A program made the position numbers and the translations under genes. From Ecdyonurus torrentis (Eukaryota > Arthropoda > Insecta > Ephemeroptera > Heptageniidae), in the NCBI GenBank assembly GCA_949318235.1, contig OX439131.1, forward strand, positions 41,179,693 to 41,243,692: a DNA stretch of 64,000 bases, given 5' to 3'. Every line of letters starts with the position of its first letter. The first letter of the stretch is position 1. Below the pieces are notes generated by a model, which ran no database searches, was not told where the DNA came from, and was given only the letters and a program-made list of their open reading frames with translations. Positions 13,935 to 24,374 of this stretch are shown in pieces.

Positions 13935-14177
13935 CAAGGTCCATATATATGAGGTTAGATGCTCCGGGAAAAGTTTTGGCCAAGGTCGCGCAGCTTAAAG
14001 GAATTCACCAAAGACGTCATATCACCGGGTGAATTTCTATTCACCTTATCAGTGACGTAACTGGTGAACGCTGGTGAACGGCATCGTATTGGCTTAGAAT
14101 CAAGTACATCCATCACAAAATAAAATCAACTGCGCGAGTTTTGTGCTGCGCTCAACCTTTTTATTATATGGACCTTG
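13935..14177. mobile_element. MITE, 243 bp, with 9-bp flanking duplication
   Basis: The ends are inverted copies: CAAGGTCCATATA at the left, and the right end is its reverse complement ending GGACCTTG. Inner mirrored blocks (GCGCAG, TTCACC) extend the symmetry. The flanks ACCTCTAGC (13,926-13,934) and ACCTCTAAC (14,178-14,186) match at 8 of 9 positions, as expected of a target-site duplication. A 9-bp duplication suggests a Mutator-like element, while 8 bp would suggest hAT. It has no coding capacity. Confidence 0.8.
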
Positions 14178-14186
14178 ACCTCTAAC

Positions 14187-15561
14187 CTTATTTTAATTAA
14201 ATATTTGAAAATGTAAACTTTGCTTCAAAACTATAAAAAATTAATTCTAAGTTCAATTAAGCTACTATTTTAATAATACACAAAAAATAGCAAAAGCCTT
14301 ATTTGGCATAAAAAAACACTAAAATTCCCTGGCATATATACATATGTAGATAGTTCATAGTCGATTTAAATATACAATTAAATGAAAAGAGAAGGGCAGT
14401 GCTTTTCTTTGCACAAAAAATTATGCTTTAATATTTAGCGCCCACTTTTGTATAATATGTAAAATGTATATTATTATATTTACATTATAAACATACATAT
14501 ATAATGAGTAGTATAATTAAAGGTTTTGTTATGTTTTTCTTATAGCATAGTAAAATATATTTTAATATTCATATTTTACATTATTATTATTACTACTAAC
14601 AATGGTATAATAATATCTTATATAAAATAAAATTTATATTATAATGCTTGTAACTACAACAAGACTTGCATGTTTAATTGTACATACACGATATAAAAAC
14701 AATAGTAATAAATGATGTTAGATAATATAGTTATACTGTTAATATTTCTCTATAAATACTAAAATAAAATTTATAAAAATTTAATTTTCTATTTTAAATT
14801 ACTTCTTTTTACTTATCTCGATTGTGCATTATTGTGTACATGATTGAGTTAAAAACGTGACAGTGCTGTTAATATTTGGGATATTTTTATTAAAGAAAAG
14901 TTATCTTTTTAATTTAACAGTAATAACTTCTTGAAAAGTAAACTTTTTTTCATTAACAGTTCTTGCGTGATTGAATGTTCATATTATAAAAGTAGCTACA
15001 AGAAAAAGCAACATCGTAACAATTTTACTGCAATAATTTAAACTAAAATCACACAATATCGTAACTGATGAAAAATTACATCTTAATTTTTTAGTAATCT
15101 TAAAAATTCTTTGCATAATCTACGATATTTACATCGCACTTTTGTTATTAAGTATACAGTAGAATGTAATTATAAAAATAATTATATTTTTCGAATAAAT
15201 TTGTCTTTGTCTACTCCCCTCAACTAGATTCTTATCTGCACCCGTGTATTGTACTGCATAGTATTTGAAATAAAACAAAGCAACACTGCATTCAGATTTT
15301 ATCATCTCTTTATTACGTACTTTGCAGAAAGTTTTTTCTTCTTTTTTTTCGTTCTGTTGTCTAAAATATCATCAGTGAAATAAAAGTGAGTTAGTTAAGA
15401 AAAACTTGAATTTAAGTTTTTCTTGATTTAATTACAAGTATCCCTAAAGCTTATGTATCCTGAAAGATAGGCAACAATTGTGTTGCATGTGCAGTGCAAG
15501 CAAGTATACTTTACAGGGGCTCTGTTAAATCGGGAATTTAAATTCAAATGTATTCAAATGT
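14187..15561. other. AT-rich non-coding stretch
   Basis: No gene or repeat is recognised. The last bases carry two copies of ATTCAAATGT (about 15,542-15,561) that lead into the tetranucleotide array and may be its seed. Confidence 0.5.
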
Positions 15562-16288
15562 ATTCATTCATTCATTCATTCATTCATTCATTCATTCATT
15601 CATTCATTCATTCATTCATTCATTCATTCATTCATTCATTCATTCATTCATTCATTCATTCATTCATTCATTCATTCATTCATTCATTCATTCATTCATT
15701 CATTCATTCATTCATTCATTCATTCATTCATTCATTCATTCATTCATTCATTCATTCATTCATTCATTCATTCATTCATTCATTCATTCATTCATTCATT
15801 CATTCATTCATTCATTCATTCATTCATTCATTCATTCATTCATTCATTCATTCATTCATTCATTCATTCATTCATTCATTCATTCATTCATTCATTCATT
15901 CATTCATTCATTCATACATTCATTCATTCATTCATTCATTCATTCATTCATTCATTCATTCATTCATTCATTCATTCATTCATTCATTCATTCATTCATT
16001 CATTCATTCATTCATTCATTCATTCATTCATTCATTCATTCATTCATTCATTCATTCATTCATTCATTCATTCATTCATTCATTCATTCATTCATTCATT
16101 CATTCATTCATTCATTCATTCATTCATTCATTCATTCATTCATTCATTCATTCATTCATTCATTCATTCATTCATTCATTCATTCATTCATTCATTCATT
16201 CATTCATTCATTCATTCATTCATTCATTCATTCATTCATTCATTCATTCATTCATTCATTCATTCATTCATTCATTCATTCATTCATT
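15562..16288. repeat. Giant (ATTC)n tetranucleotide array, about 727 bp
   Basis: About 181 tandem copies of ATTC run in strict 4-bp phase. The only visible deviation is T to A at 15,916. The array is flanked by ATTCAAATGT repeats on the left and a T/A-rich junction on the right. The FIHS/HSFI protein frames across it are translated repeat: four bases per unit cycle through three frames, giving a 12-base, 4-residue period, and the unit contains no stop codon in this strand's frames. Confidence 0.98.
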
Positions 16289-16476
16289 TTTTTATAAAAA
16301 AAATGAAACTGAAATCTTTGCAATAACGATGCAAATGAAGCTAATAACTTATTAAAACAAAGTGTATGGAAGTTGTGTTATATATGATTCAAGATAATTA
16401 TGATTATTTCATATATAAATTTGAAACAATTACATATCACTTTATAATAATGTACATATACAATCGTAATTCATAT

Positions 16477-17156
<680 letters not shown>

Positions 17157-17163
17157 TATATAT

Positions 17164-17207
<44 letters not shown>

Positions 17208-17215
17208 CATATATC
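17157..17215. repeat. (TA)n microsatellite, imperfect
   Basis: A TA array with CAA and TAATATACAT interruptions at its edges. Confidence 0.85.
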
Positions 17216-17443
17216 TTTGAGTTATTCATAATCTGAACATCCAATTATGTTATATTTTATGATGAAAAATAAAATTAATCTTAATGGGAGACGTAATTAT
17301 ATTACAAACTGTCTGAAACTGTTAAATTTTACACAGTCAATCATATGTCAGATTTAATATAATGTATATCACATGTGTTCAATAATAAAAATGTAACATA
17401 TTCAGTACTTAAAACAAAATTAAAAATATGTACAAATATTACC

Positions 17444-17815
17444 GCTGGTATGGCCGAGTGGTGAAGGCAGCTGACTCGCCATTCTGTACTCCTCACCGAG
17501 TATAGGTTCGAGCCACTGCTGGGTGCGTACGTGAAGTGTGAGAGCACAACACGTTGCACGATGCATGTTTACATGCATTCCATGACGACGCACAGTATTC
17601 GGGAGGTGCATGATTGATGTGATTGCACCGACCAGCCTGCCTAGATGTTTCCACGGTTTCTCTAGGCTGTCATGGCGAATGCCGGGCTGTGTGCTTAGGC
17701 CGTGGCCGGCCCGTGTGTGCTTTTCCATTAATTGGAAAGTCCTTACCTGTCGATAAGACAATGTCTTGACTGGGACTGGGATTGGTGTATAGCACGATAA
17801 CACAATATGGCACAA
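17444..17815 (+). mobile_element. tRNA-derived SINE, copy 1, full length
   Basis: The 5' end is tRNA-like. An A box (TGGCCGAGTGG, 17,451-17,461) and a B box (GGTTCGAGCC, 17,505-17,514) are separated by a long variable-arm-like stretch, as in class II (Leu/Ser) tRNAs. An unrelated body of about 290 bp follows, ending GCACGATAACACAATATGG. The same unit recurs six more times here (20,735; 24,032; 34,007; 40,925-41,531 antisense; 57,883; 63,889), which makes it a SINE family. This copy ends in a TA-rich tail. Pol III transcription and LINE-dependent mobility are known properties of such elements. The family name is not recognised. Confidence 0.9.
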
Positions 17816-17990
17816 TATATATATATATATATCTATATATATATATACATACATAGATACATATATACATACATACATACATATACAAGCAGAATGTATG
17901 GCACAATATATATATATATATATCTATATATATATATACATACATAGATACATATATACATACATACATACATATACAAGCAGAATGTAT
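17806..17990. repeat. 91-bp tandem duplication at the SINE tail
   Basis: The segment 17,806-17,896, starting at the SINE's terminal TATGGCACAAT, is repeated at 17,897-17,987 with a period of 91 bp, plus three bases of a third unit. Each unit holds TA repeats, a CTATATA block and a TACA/GATACA tract ending AAGCAGAATG. The copies look identical, so the duplication is young. Confidence 0.93.
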
Positions 17991-19688
17991 AGAAAATAAG
18001 TAAAATAAATAAGAGCAAAAACATTCCGTGCCATCCAGGCAACGTTTATACGTTCAAGAAAAATCCTAGAAAATTAAAAAAATAATAATAATAACACCCT
18101 TTATATATATTTTAAAAAATATTGAAAGAAAAACATTTTACATACAAGAGTAATAACAGTATTTCACAACATCTATGTAAATGGTGTCGCAGTATTTAAA
18201 AAAAAAATGCAGAGAATTTAAACCACTTTATACAGAAAAAAAAACTTTTTAAAGTTTCACTTTGTGTGCTAGTAATTTTTCAGTAAAACTATAAAAAAGT
18301 TTACATTTGACTTTCAAATAGAATAGAAAAACTCTTTGACTTTTTGAAATGTTTAGAAATCATGTTTGAAATTATTAAAAAAAAAAAAAAAAAAAACTTT
18401 TCCAATATGAGTGTTAATCAAACCTGTCAAAAGTTTACTATTTTTTAAATGCTCATAAAAATTTTGTGTTAAATTTTTGAACTTTCATTTTATTGCCTTT
18501 TATTTTACCCAAACTGAAACAAATATTGAATATTTACAATAATCAGTATTATTTACAAAGCACTTTATTTTTAGTAAAATATCATGTTCATTTTGAACAT
18601 AAAAATATATATTTGTGTGTAAATTGAATATAAAAATCCATTGCAAGTTTTAAAACCACTAAAATACATAAAAATATAATACAGTAGAGTTCTTGTTGTG
18701 GCTGTAGTTCAAACAAAATGTAACCTTTTGTTAAAATCTGTGATCAGCAGTCTGCGTTATCAGCGTAAAAAAAAAAATGCCTTACTAAAAGTTCTGTAGA
18801 TTCTCTTTTAATAAAAAAATGAAAACTAATATAATATTAGGACATGTAGAAATTTGTGTAAAACTATAAAAAATAACATTGCTTTTAAATGCAACAGAAA
18901 ATCTGTATTTTAATATATTATTGTCATAAGTATTAAAAAAGGGAGAGTATTATTCATTATAATAAAAAAAAAAAAGAAATTAAAAAAATATAATATAAAA
19001 TTAATAATAAAATTTCGCAACATTTAACACAATAATTCGAACATTTAACATTAATAATTTTATTGCCTCATAGTGTTAACATATCAATAAAACCCTAAAA
19101 AAAAATTGTATAATTCTCATCACGTCAAAATATAATTAACGTTTTTATTACATAATTATATAAAAAGAATACTAATTTATAATACATATAAATTTTATTA
19201 ATACGTAATGCGAAAATAAAATATGTAAAATAATAAAATATTAAATACAAAAATTAATAGAGAATTATTGATAATTTTGATATAATGAATTGTTAATGGT
19301 AAAAACCTGGTTATATAATATAAATTATTATTATTATTATTAAAATCAAGCATTAATTATTTATTATTATATAAAATATGATTATTTAATGAGACTCTAA
19401 TATGATATAAAAAATATTTGACATATCTGCTATTATAATTATTTTCACTAATAATATGTGATATAAACAACATTCATAATTTCTGTTCTAATTAAACATT
19501 CATTTAATATATTTTAATGATCATTATTTTGAGATAAATCTGTTTCTTAAAAGTAAATATTATTAAATTTTACTATAGTTAACTGCATTACCATAATATA
19601 AAATAAAAATATTTATTAAACTGAAATATTCATACATTTATCAAAGTATTATATTAAATGATACAATGTAATGTAAAAGTAGGTATAT
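17991..19688. other. AT-rich non-coding stretch
   Basis: No gene or repeat family is recognised. A-tracts lie at about 18,377-18,396 and 18,964-18,975. Confidence 0.5.
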
Positions 19689-19994
19689 ATAGGGTGTATG
19701 CGGATGACGTCATATTTAATGCACTTGGAGGCCATACTGGAGTAGTGAATAACATTGCTGAGCATAGTAAAAACTTTGTTTTAGGCAATTTTCTTTGGAA
19801 AATCTGTCAATTTTTTGTTATTGTTATTTTTCTCACATACTTGAGATACTAATTCAACATATTTACAGCATCAATGCTTTCGAAAATATTGCATAGTGTT
19901 TTTAAACTAGCAAAATGAATTATTTTCCTATGCCACCCATGTTATTGAGCTATCCAACATGGCGTCGACTTTAACAGGAATGCATAGACCCTAT
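19689..19994. mobile_element. MITE-like inverted-repeat element, about 306 bp
   Basis: The ends ATAGGGTGTATGC and, inverted, ATAGGGTCTATGC match. Further in, mirrored blocks GCCAT..TGGA, AATAACAT and GCATAG..AAAA extend the imperfect symmetry to about 100 bp per arm. A small open frame here containing YADDVI is a by-product of the element and not a reverse transcriptase. The superfamily is uncertain; A/T-rich flanks hide any short target duplication. Confidence 0.65.
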
Positions 19995-20027
19995 TGGCTA
20001 TTTTATGCTAAATAAATATTTCTTTTG

Positions 20028-20374
20028 TTAAAGAGAAAGTTTAGGGTTTACAACATGGCCTCTTCAATGTTAGATAATGAGATGAACTGTTCATAAACTC
20101 AGATATGATAACCCAAAACCCTTCTGTAGCCCCGCAAACTCGTGATCATCCTGCGAGATATGCAACTCTTACCATAACTTTTACGTCATAGATATAGCTT
20201 TACTATAGAAAATATTATAACTGGTTGCATATCTCGCAGTATGAGCACAAGTTTGTGGGGCTACCATAGGGCTACGGAAGGGCTTTGGGTCACCATATGT
20301 GAGTCAATGAACACTTCATTTTATTATCTAACATTGAAAAAAGCCATGTTGTAACCCCTGAACTTCCTCTTTAA
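20028..20374. mobile_element. MITE with about 140-bp inverted arms, flanked by TTAA
   Basis: The left arm (AGAGAAAGTTTAGGG, then ACAACATGG, CAATGTTAGATAAT, TGTAGCCCC, GCGAGATATGCAA) is mirrored in the right arm over about 140 bp. Both ends abut TTAA (20,028-20,031 and 20,371-20,374). TTAA target duplications are characteristic of piggyBac-type elements, but the termini do not begin with the usual CCC, so the superfamily is tentative. A decayed relative lies at 671-826. Confidence 0.8.
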
Positions 20375-20734
20375 GGTTTTTATTATAATTACTATAGTCC
20401 TTTGAGGATTACAAAAAATAAAAGTTTTAGTTACACATTGCTAAGTTAAGTTGATTTATGTCAATATTTGTACAAGAATATGGTAATGTTGTACGTCACC
20501 ATGCGTTAAATCTCAAACCAAACAAGCTCTAAAAGAGAATTAATTATGATATTAGTCATATGATATAGAGAAATAAATTTCTAAAGGACTTTATATAATA
20601 CAGTGTGTTTCTAGTTGAAGTTTCTTAATTACTTACCTTTGAAACTTACCTTTTAATTTCTTTTATGTTTAAGGAGAGTAAAAGGATGTGTGTTTAATCC
20701 AATTTTATATATATATATATATAAACATATTTTA
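20375..20734. other. Non-coding stretch
   Basis: No gene is recognised; a short TA run lies at about 20,706-20,722 just before the SINE. Confidence 0.5.
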
Positions 20735-21025
20735 AGATGGTTTAGACGAGTGGTTAAGGCTCATAACTCCATGCTATTCAATGAGTGCAGGGTTGAACTA
20801 TTTCTGGATGATCACTAAACTTGTGCGTGAGTATAACACTTTGATTAATGAGTGTTCACACATATTCCATGATGTTGCACAGCATTTAAGAGGTGCATAT
20901 TTGAAAATATTACATTGAATAGCCTTCCTAGATGTTTCCACGGTTTCTCTGGACTCTCATTGTGAATATTGGGCTGGCTTGAACCAATCTATAAGACTAT
21001 ATATCTTAACGGAGTATATAATAAA
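20735..21025 (+). mobile_element. tRNA-derived SINE, copy 2, old and diverged
   Basis: The A box (TTTAGACGAGTGG region), the remains of a B box (GGGTTGAACTA) and the conserved core CCTAGATGTTTCCACGG are present in order. The 3' part has lost about 90 bp: the CTATAAGACTATATATCTTAAC near 20,988-21,009 corresponds to the family's CGATAAGACAATGTCTTGAC. The many substitutions compared with the copies at 17,444 and 34,007 mark an older insertion. Confidence 0.75.
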
Positions 21026-21740
21026 ATTTGAGTGCAATAATAAAGTTTGATAAAGTAATAATAATTCTCCTCATACGACCGTAATATAACCTTTTACTTG
21101 TGTTTCTTAATACTTATGTAATATAATAGTTAGAAATATGTAAATTTTATTTTATGTGCAGGAAACTGAACAAATTAAAAAAAAAAGTACAGACTCATAC
21201 ATACGTAAAAGTAAAAATCTGAATGTTAATCTAAACTACTCACGTTTTTAGAGAAACATAAAAAATAACGATACACTAAAGACAAGAAGAAAAAATAAAT
21301 ATAAAAAAATGTCTAGATAGACGACTTTTAACATTTTTACTGCCAGAAACAGATAACAGAAAAATTGTAAAAATATATAAAAATTGCTAATTTTATAGCT
21401 TTATTATTTTTTCATGAATTTACAGATTTATCTTTTATAAAATAACTTTTTATAAATATAAAATACAAAAATTTTTAAGCATACATTGCACAAAAATAAT
21501 AACTGTAATGTAAGCAAATAAGATAGAAACAATTTAAATGTAAACAACAGATATATATATATATATATAGAATACATAGAATTGTACTTAACAAAATTGA
21601 ATTTAGTAGTTAATATAATGGAAATTGTACATTATTTTGATAATCACAGATTACCAACAATACAAACATAAAGTGAATTTGTATACGTTTCTATTGTACA
21701 GTATACATTTAAATGTGAACAGTTGAGAATAGTAATATTA
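21026..21740. other. AT-rich non-coding stretch
   Basis: No gene is recognised. A short TA run lies at about 21,551-21,569. Confidence 0.5.
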
Positions 21741-21790
21741 AATACACACACATGCACACACACACATACACACACATTATATATATATAT
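21741..21790. repeat. Compound (CA)n-(TA)n microsatellite, left half of the LINE target site
   Basis: CA repeats with TG interruptions pass into a TA run that stops exactly where the LINE-derived sequence begins. A TA run followed by CAAACACA resumes at the 3' end of the LINE (23,572-23,617), as if the LINE landed inside one TA/CA array. Confidence 0.75.
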
Positions 21791-21861
21791 AAAGCTCAGT
21801 ATATCCTCAAAGTATATCTGATAGTATCTGACAGATAGTATCTGACAGTATATCTCAGTAA

Positions 21862-23256
21862 AGCTCAGTATATCCTGATAATCTAAAATTATCATTGATA
21901 AGGCCAATTTATAAAGGTGGGGATCATAAACTATATAATAATTTTAGACCAGTTGCTGTATCTGCTTTTGTTGATAAATTTATACAAAAACATATTGAAT
22001 TATTATTGTCTGATTATTTAGAAGAATTCAATATTATAAATAAAAATCAATATGCCTATCAAAAAAAAAAGGGTACAGCAAAATGTCTATATGATGTTTC
22101 CAATTTTATAAATGAAGAATTAGAAAAAGGGCATCATGTTCTTTGTTTATTTGTTGATTATTCCAAAGCATTTGACACTATAGACCATGACTTATTGTTA
22201 AAAGATTTAGAAGAAATTGGAATACGAGGACCAACATTAATGTTAATTGCGAATATTATAAAAAATAGACAAGTTGCTGTCAAAATTAAAAATATTGTAA
22301 GTGAAATTAAAATAATAAAATGCGGTATAATACAAGGAGGGGTCTTAAGTGCTAAATTCTTTATAATTTATGTTAACAAAATTTTTAATTTACTAAAATA
22401 TTGTAAAGCAAAAATGTTTGCCGATGATTTACTTATGATAGCGGCTCATAGTAACTTTGAAGTTGCAAATAAAATGTTACAAAATGATTTTGATTCAGTT
22501 TTGGAATGGTCGCATGATAGGAAAATATTAATTAATAGGAAAAAAACAAAAGTTATGCACATTTTTAATAAGTATACATATACTATGCAAAATATTCAAT
22601 TAAGAGCTCATACTAATAAGTGTTTACATAATTTTACTTTAAATTGTAATTGTGAGTTTGTAGAACAAGTAAATAATTATAATTACTTAGGAGCTATTAT
22701 TGATCAAACATTTGATTGGGATTTGCATATTATGCAACTGTTAAATAAATTGAGATCTGCAATTTTTAAATTAAAAACAGTAAGATCATATGTGAATGAA
22801 CAGACGATGAGACAATTATATTTTTCTTTTGTACATCCACATATATTATACGGTTTATTATCTTATGGTTGTACTAAATCAGGTAAATTATGGGAATTGA
22901 AAAAAATGCAAATAAGAATATTAAAAATTTTAAAAAAAGGAAATAAGCTAAAAAGTGATCTTGAATATTTTAAGTACTTTAAGATATTGCCAATAGAAGA
23001 AATGTTTAAATGTTCTTTTATTTGTGAAAATTATTTTGAAAATTCTCATGGTATACCGAGAACTCATATTTATAGTACCAGAACAGCAGTGACCAATCCT
23101 TTATTTGTACCAAAAATTGTAAATAGATTCACTGAAAGGACAAAAAAATTTTTACTTCCTAAATTATGGAATCAAATTCCATCAGAATTAAAAAGTTTTG
23201 CAAATAAAAATGAAACGAAATTTAATATGAAAAAATTCTTTCTTGATAATTTATAA
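21862..23256 (+). CDS. LINE reverse transcriptase, 3' part of the pol ORF (5'-truncated)
   Basis: The frame is open from 21,862 to a TAA at 23,256 and has no ATG at its 5' end. Homology starts at once with YPDNLK...RPIYKGGD, the conserved lead-in to LINE reverse transcriptases, so this is a truncated fragment and not a gene start. Numbering from the TTG at 21,895: fingers block FRPVAVSAFVDKF (about 17-29); motif A FVDYSKAFD with Asp88; motif B region GIIQGGVLSA (144-153); motif C FADD (175-178); and a C-terminal block LWNQIPSEL about 25 residues from the end, typical of the CR1/Jockey/L2-type group. The three catalytic aspartates are present. Motif B is odd: the usual PQGS is IQGG, and the upstream QYGFR is QYAYQ. 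Codon use is strongly A/T-ending. The enzyme would normally copy LINE RNA at nicked DNA; this truncated copy is presumably not expressed. Confidence 0.92.
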   Translation, partial: SSVYPDNLKLSLIRPIYKGGDHKLYNNFRPVAVSAFVDKFIQKHIELLLSDYLEEFNIINKNQYAYQKKKGTAKCLYDVSNFINEELEKGHHVLCLFVDYSKAFDTIDHDLLLKDLEEIGIRGPTLMLIANIIKNRQVAVKIKNIVSEIKIIKCGIIQGGVLSAKFFIIYVNKIFNLLKYCKAKMFADDLLMIAAHSNFEVANKMLQNDFDSVLEWSHDRKILINRKKTKVMHIFNKYTYTMQNIQLRAHTNKCLHNFTLNCNCEFVEQVNNYNYLGAIIDQTFDWDLHIMQLLNKLRSAIFKLKTVRSYVNEQTMRQLYFSFVHPHILYGLLSYGCTKSGKLWELKKMQIRILKILKKGNKLKSDLEYFKYFKILPIEEMFKCSFICENYFENSHGIPRTHIYSTRTAVTNPLFVPKIVNRFTERTKKFLLPKLWNQIPSELKSFANKNETKFNMKKFFLDNL

Positions 23257-23344
23257 AATGTTGAACAATTTTTTGCTGTTTGTATTGATTAATGATGATT
23301 AATTTTTGCTTCTTGTATTATAAAAATACTTCTCTTAAATGAAA

Positions 23345-23383
<39 letters not shown>

Positions 23384-23490
23384 TTTTTGTGTAAATACGT
23401 ACTTTATTTGCTTTTGAAATATATATAATAAAAAAAATGTATATGTAGTAATATAATATAATAAGACATGATTGTGTAACAATAAATGAA

Positions 23491-23518
23491 CCAACCGATA
23501 AGGCTATGCCTTGGTTGG
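23491..23518 (+). other. Hairpin in the LINE 3' untranslated region
   Basis: CCAACC and AAGGC pair with GCCTT and GGTTGG around a TAT loop, with a three-base bulge (GAT) on the left arm. It sits shortly before TTTGTATATTTGTGTGTTTG and the poly(A) tail. Stem-loops close to the 3' end are known to serve as reverse-transcriptase recognition sites in several LINE clades; assigning that role here is inference. Confidence 0.6.
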
Positions 23519-23554
23519 ACTTTGTATATTTGTGTGTTTGAAATAATAAAAAAA

Positions 23555-23571
<17 letters not shown>

Positions 23572-23606
<35 letters not shown>
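23572..23606. repeat. (TA)n microsatellite after the LINE tail
   Basis: A TA run that directly follows the LINE poly(A) and is then followed by CAAACACA, matching the kind of array seen before the LINE. Confidence 0.9.
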
Positions 23607-23608
<2 letters not shown>

Positions 23609-24031
23609 AACACAATTTATATAACATGATATGCAAAATAGAACAGCGTCTTTGTTTCATAATCAATACAAAAACCTACCCTAAAAACTTTTCTAATAGT
23701 TTTAGTTATGTTTTTAGTAATCATGAAACCAATATTATGAAATTCATACCATATCATAATATTATTATTAAATATTTTGTGTATATTATAGCAATGGTAA
23801 CATAAGATGTATATATTTAATAACATTATACAAATTAACTTAATCAATAGGGGGATAGAATATTATAACCCTTTTCAAAATATCAAATCCACCAGCATAT
23901 AATTCTTAATGAGATCATATAATAATAAATTTAATTAAAATTTATATTCAAATAATGTTACTGTTTAGTATATTAAATATTAATTAATAAACCTAAAAAT
24001 AGTTTTACTATTCAATTTATTACTGAATTGA
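23607..24031. other. AT-rich non-coding stretch
   Basis: Nothing is recognised between the LINE target array and the next SINE. Confidence 0.5.
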
Positions 24032-24374
24032 ATATAGGTTCGAGCCACTGCTGGATGCGTACGTGAAGTGTTAGAGCACAACACGTTGCACGATGCATGT
24101 TTACATGCATTCCATGATGAAGCACAGTATTCGGGAGGTGCATGAATGATGTGATTGCACCGACCAGCCTGCCTAGATGTTTCCATGGTTTCTCTGGGGT
24201 ATCATGGCGAATACCAGGCTGCGTACTTAGGCCGTGGTCGGCTCGTGTGTGCTTTTACATTAATTAGAAAGTCCTTACCTGTCGATAAGACAATGTCTTG
24301 ACTCGGACTGGGATTGGTGTATAGCACGATAACACAATATGGCAAGCAATATATATATATATATATATATATAT
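24032..24374 (+). mobile_element. tRNA-derived SINE, copy 3, 5'-truncated
   Basis: The copy starts within the tRNA-like part, just before the B box (GGTTCGAGCC), so the A box is missing. The body matches the copies at 17,444 and 34,007 closely with scattered substitutions, through CACGATAACACAATATGGCAAGCAA, and ends in a TA tail (about 24,350-24,374). Confidence 0.88.

Larger units (their letters stand above)
21791..23571 (+). mobile_element. 5'-truncated LINE (non-LTR retrotransposon)
   Basis: This is the 3' part of a LINE: a reverse transcriptase frame, an untranslated region of about 290 bp and a poly(A) tail. The endonuclease domain and ORF1 are missing, as is usual for a 5'-truncated insertion. 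At the 5' junction the 17-mer AAAGCTCAGTATATCCT occurs at 21,791-21,807 and again at 21,860-21,876, with GTATCTGACA repeats between, so the first about 70 bp look like scrambled junction filler. The 3' region holds an A-tract (23,344-23,381), a hairpin (23,491-23,518) and ends TTTGAAATAAT followed by poly(A). The inner A-tract could alternatively be the true tail. Confidence 0.85.

Noticed and set aside
15480..16355. Long open frame of FIHS/HSFI repeats
   Set aside because: It is the three-frame translation of a (ATTC)n microsatellite; no independent sign of a gene.
17444..17520. Candidate functional tRNA gene with good A and B boxes (also at 34,007)
   Set aside because: The same head is joined to the same 290-bp body in several copies and the acceptor stem does not close, so it is a SINE.
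17420..17878. 152-codon open frame on the - strand (and the 139-codon frame at 33,964-34,383)
   Set aside because: Both are antisense readings of the SINE and its tail; similarity between the two proteins reflects shared SINE sequence.
19658..19852. Small frame with YADDVI, resembling a reverse transcriptase motif C
   Set aside because: Nothing else of a reverse transcriptase lies around it, and the segment is one arm of an inverted-repeat element.
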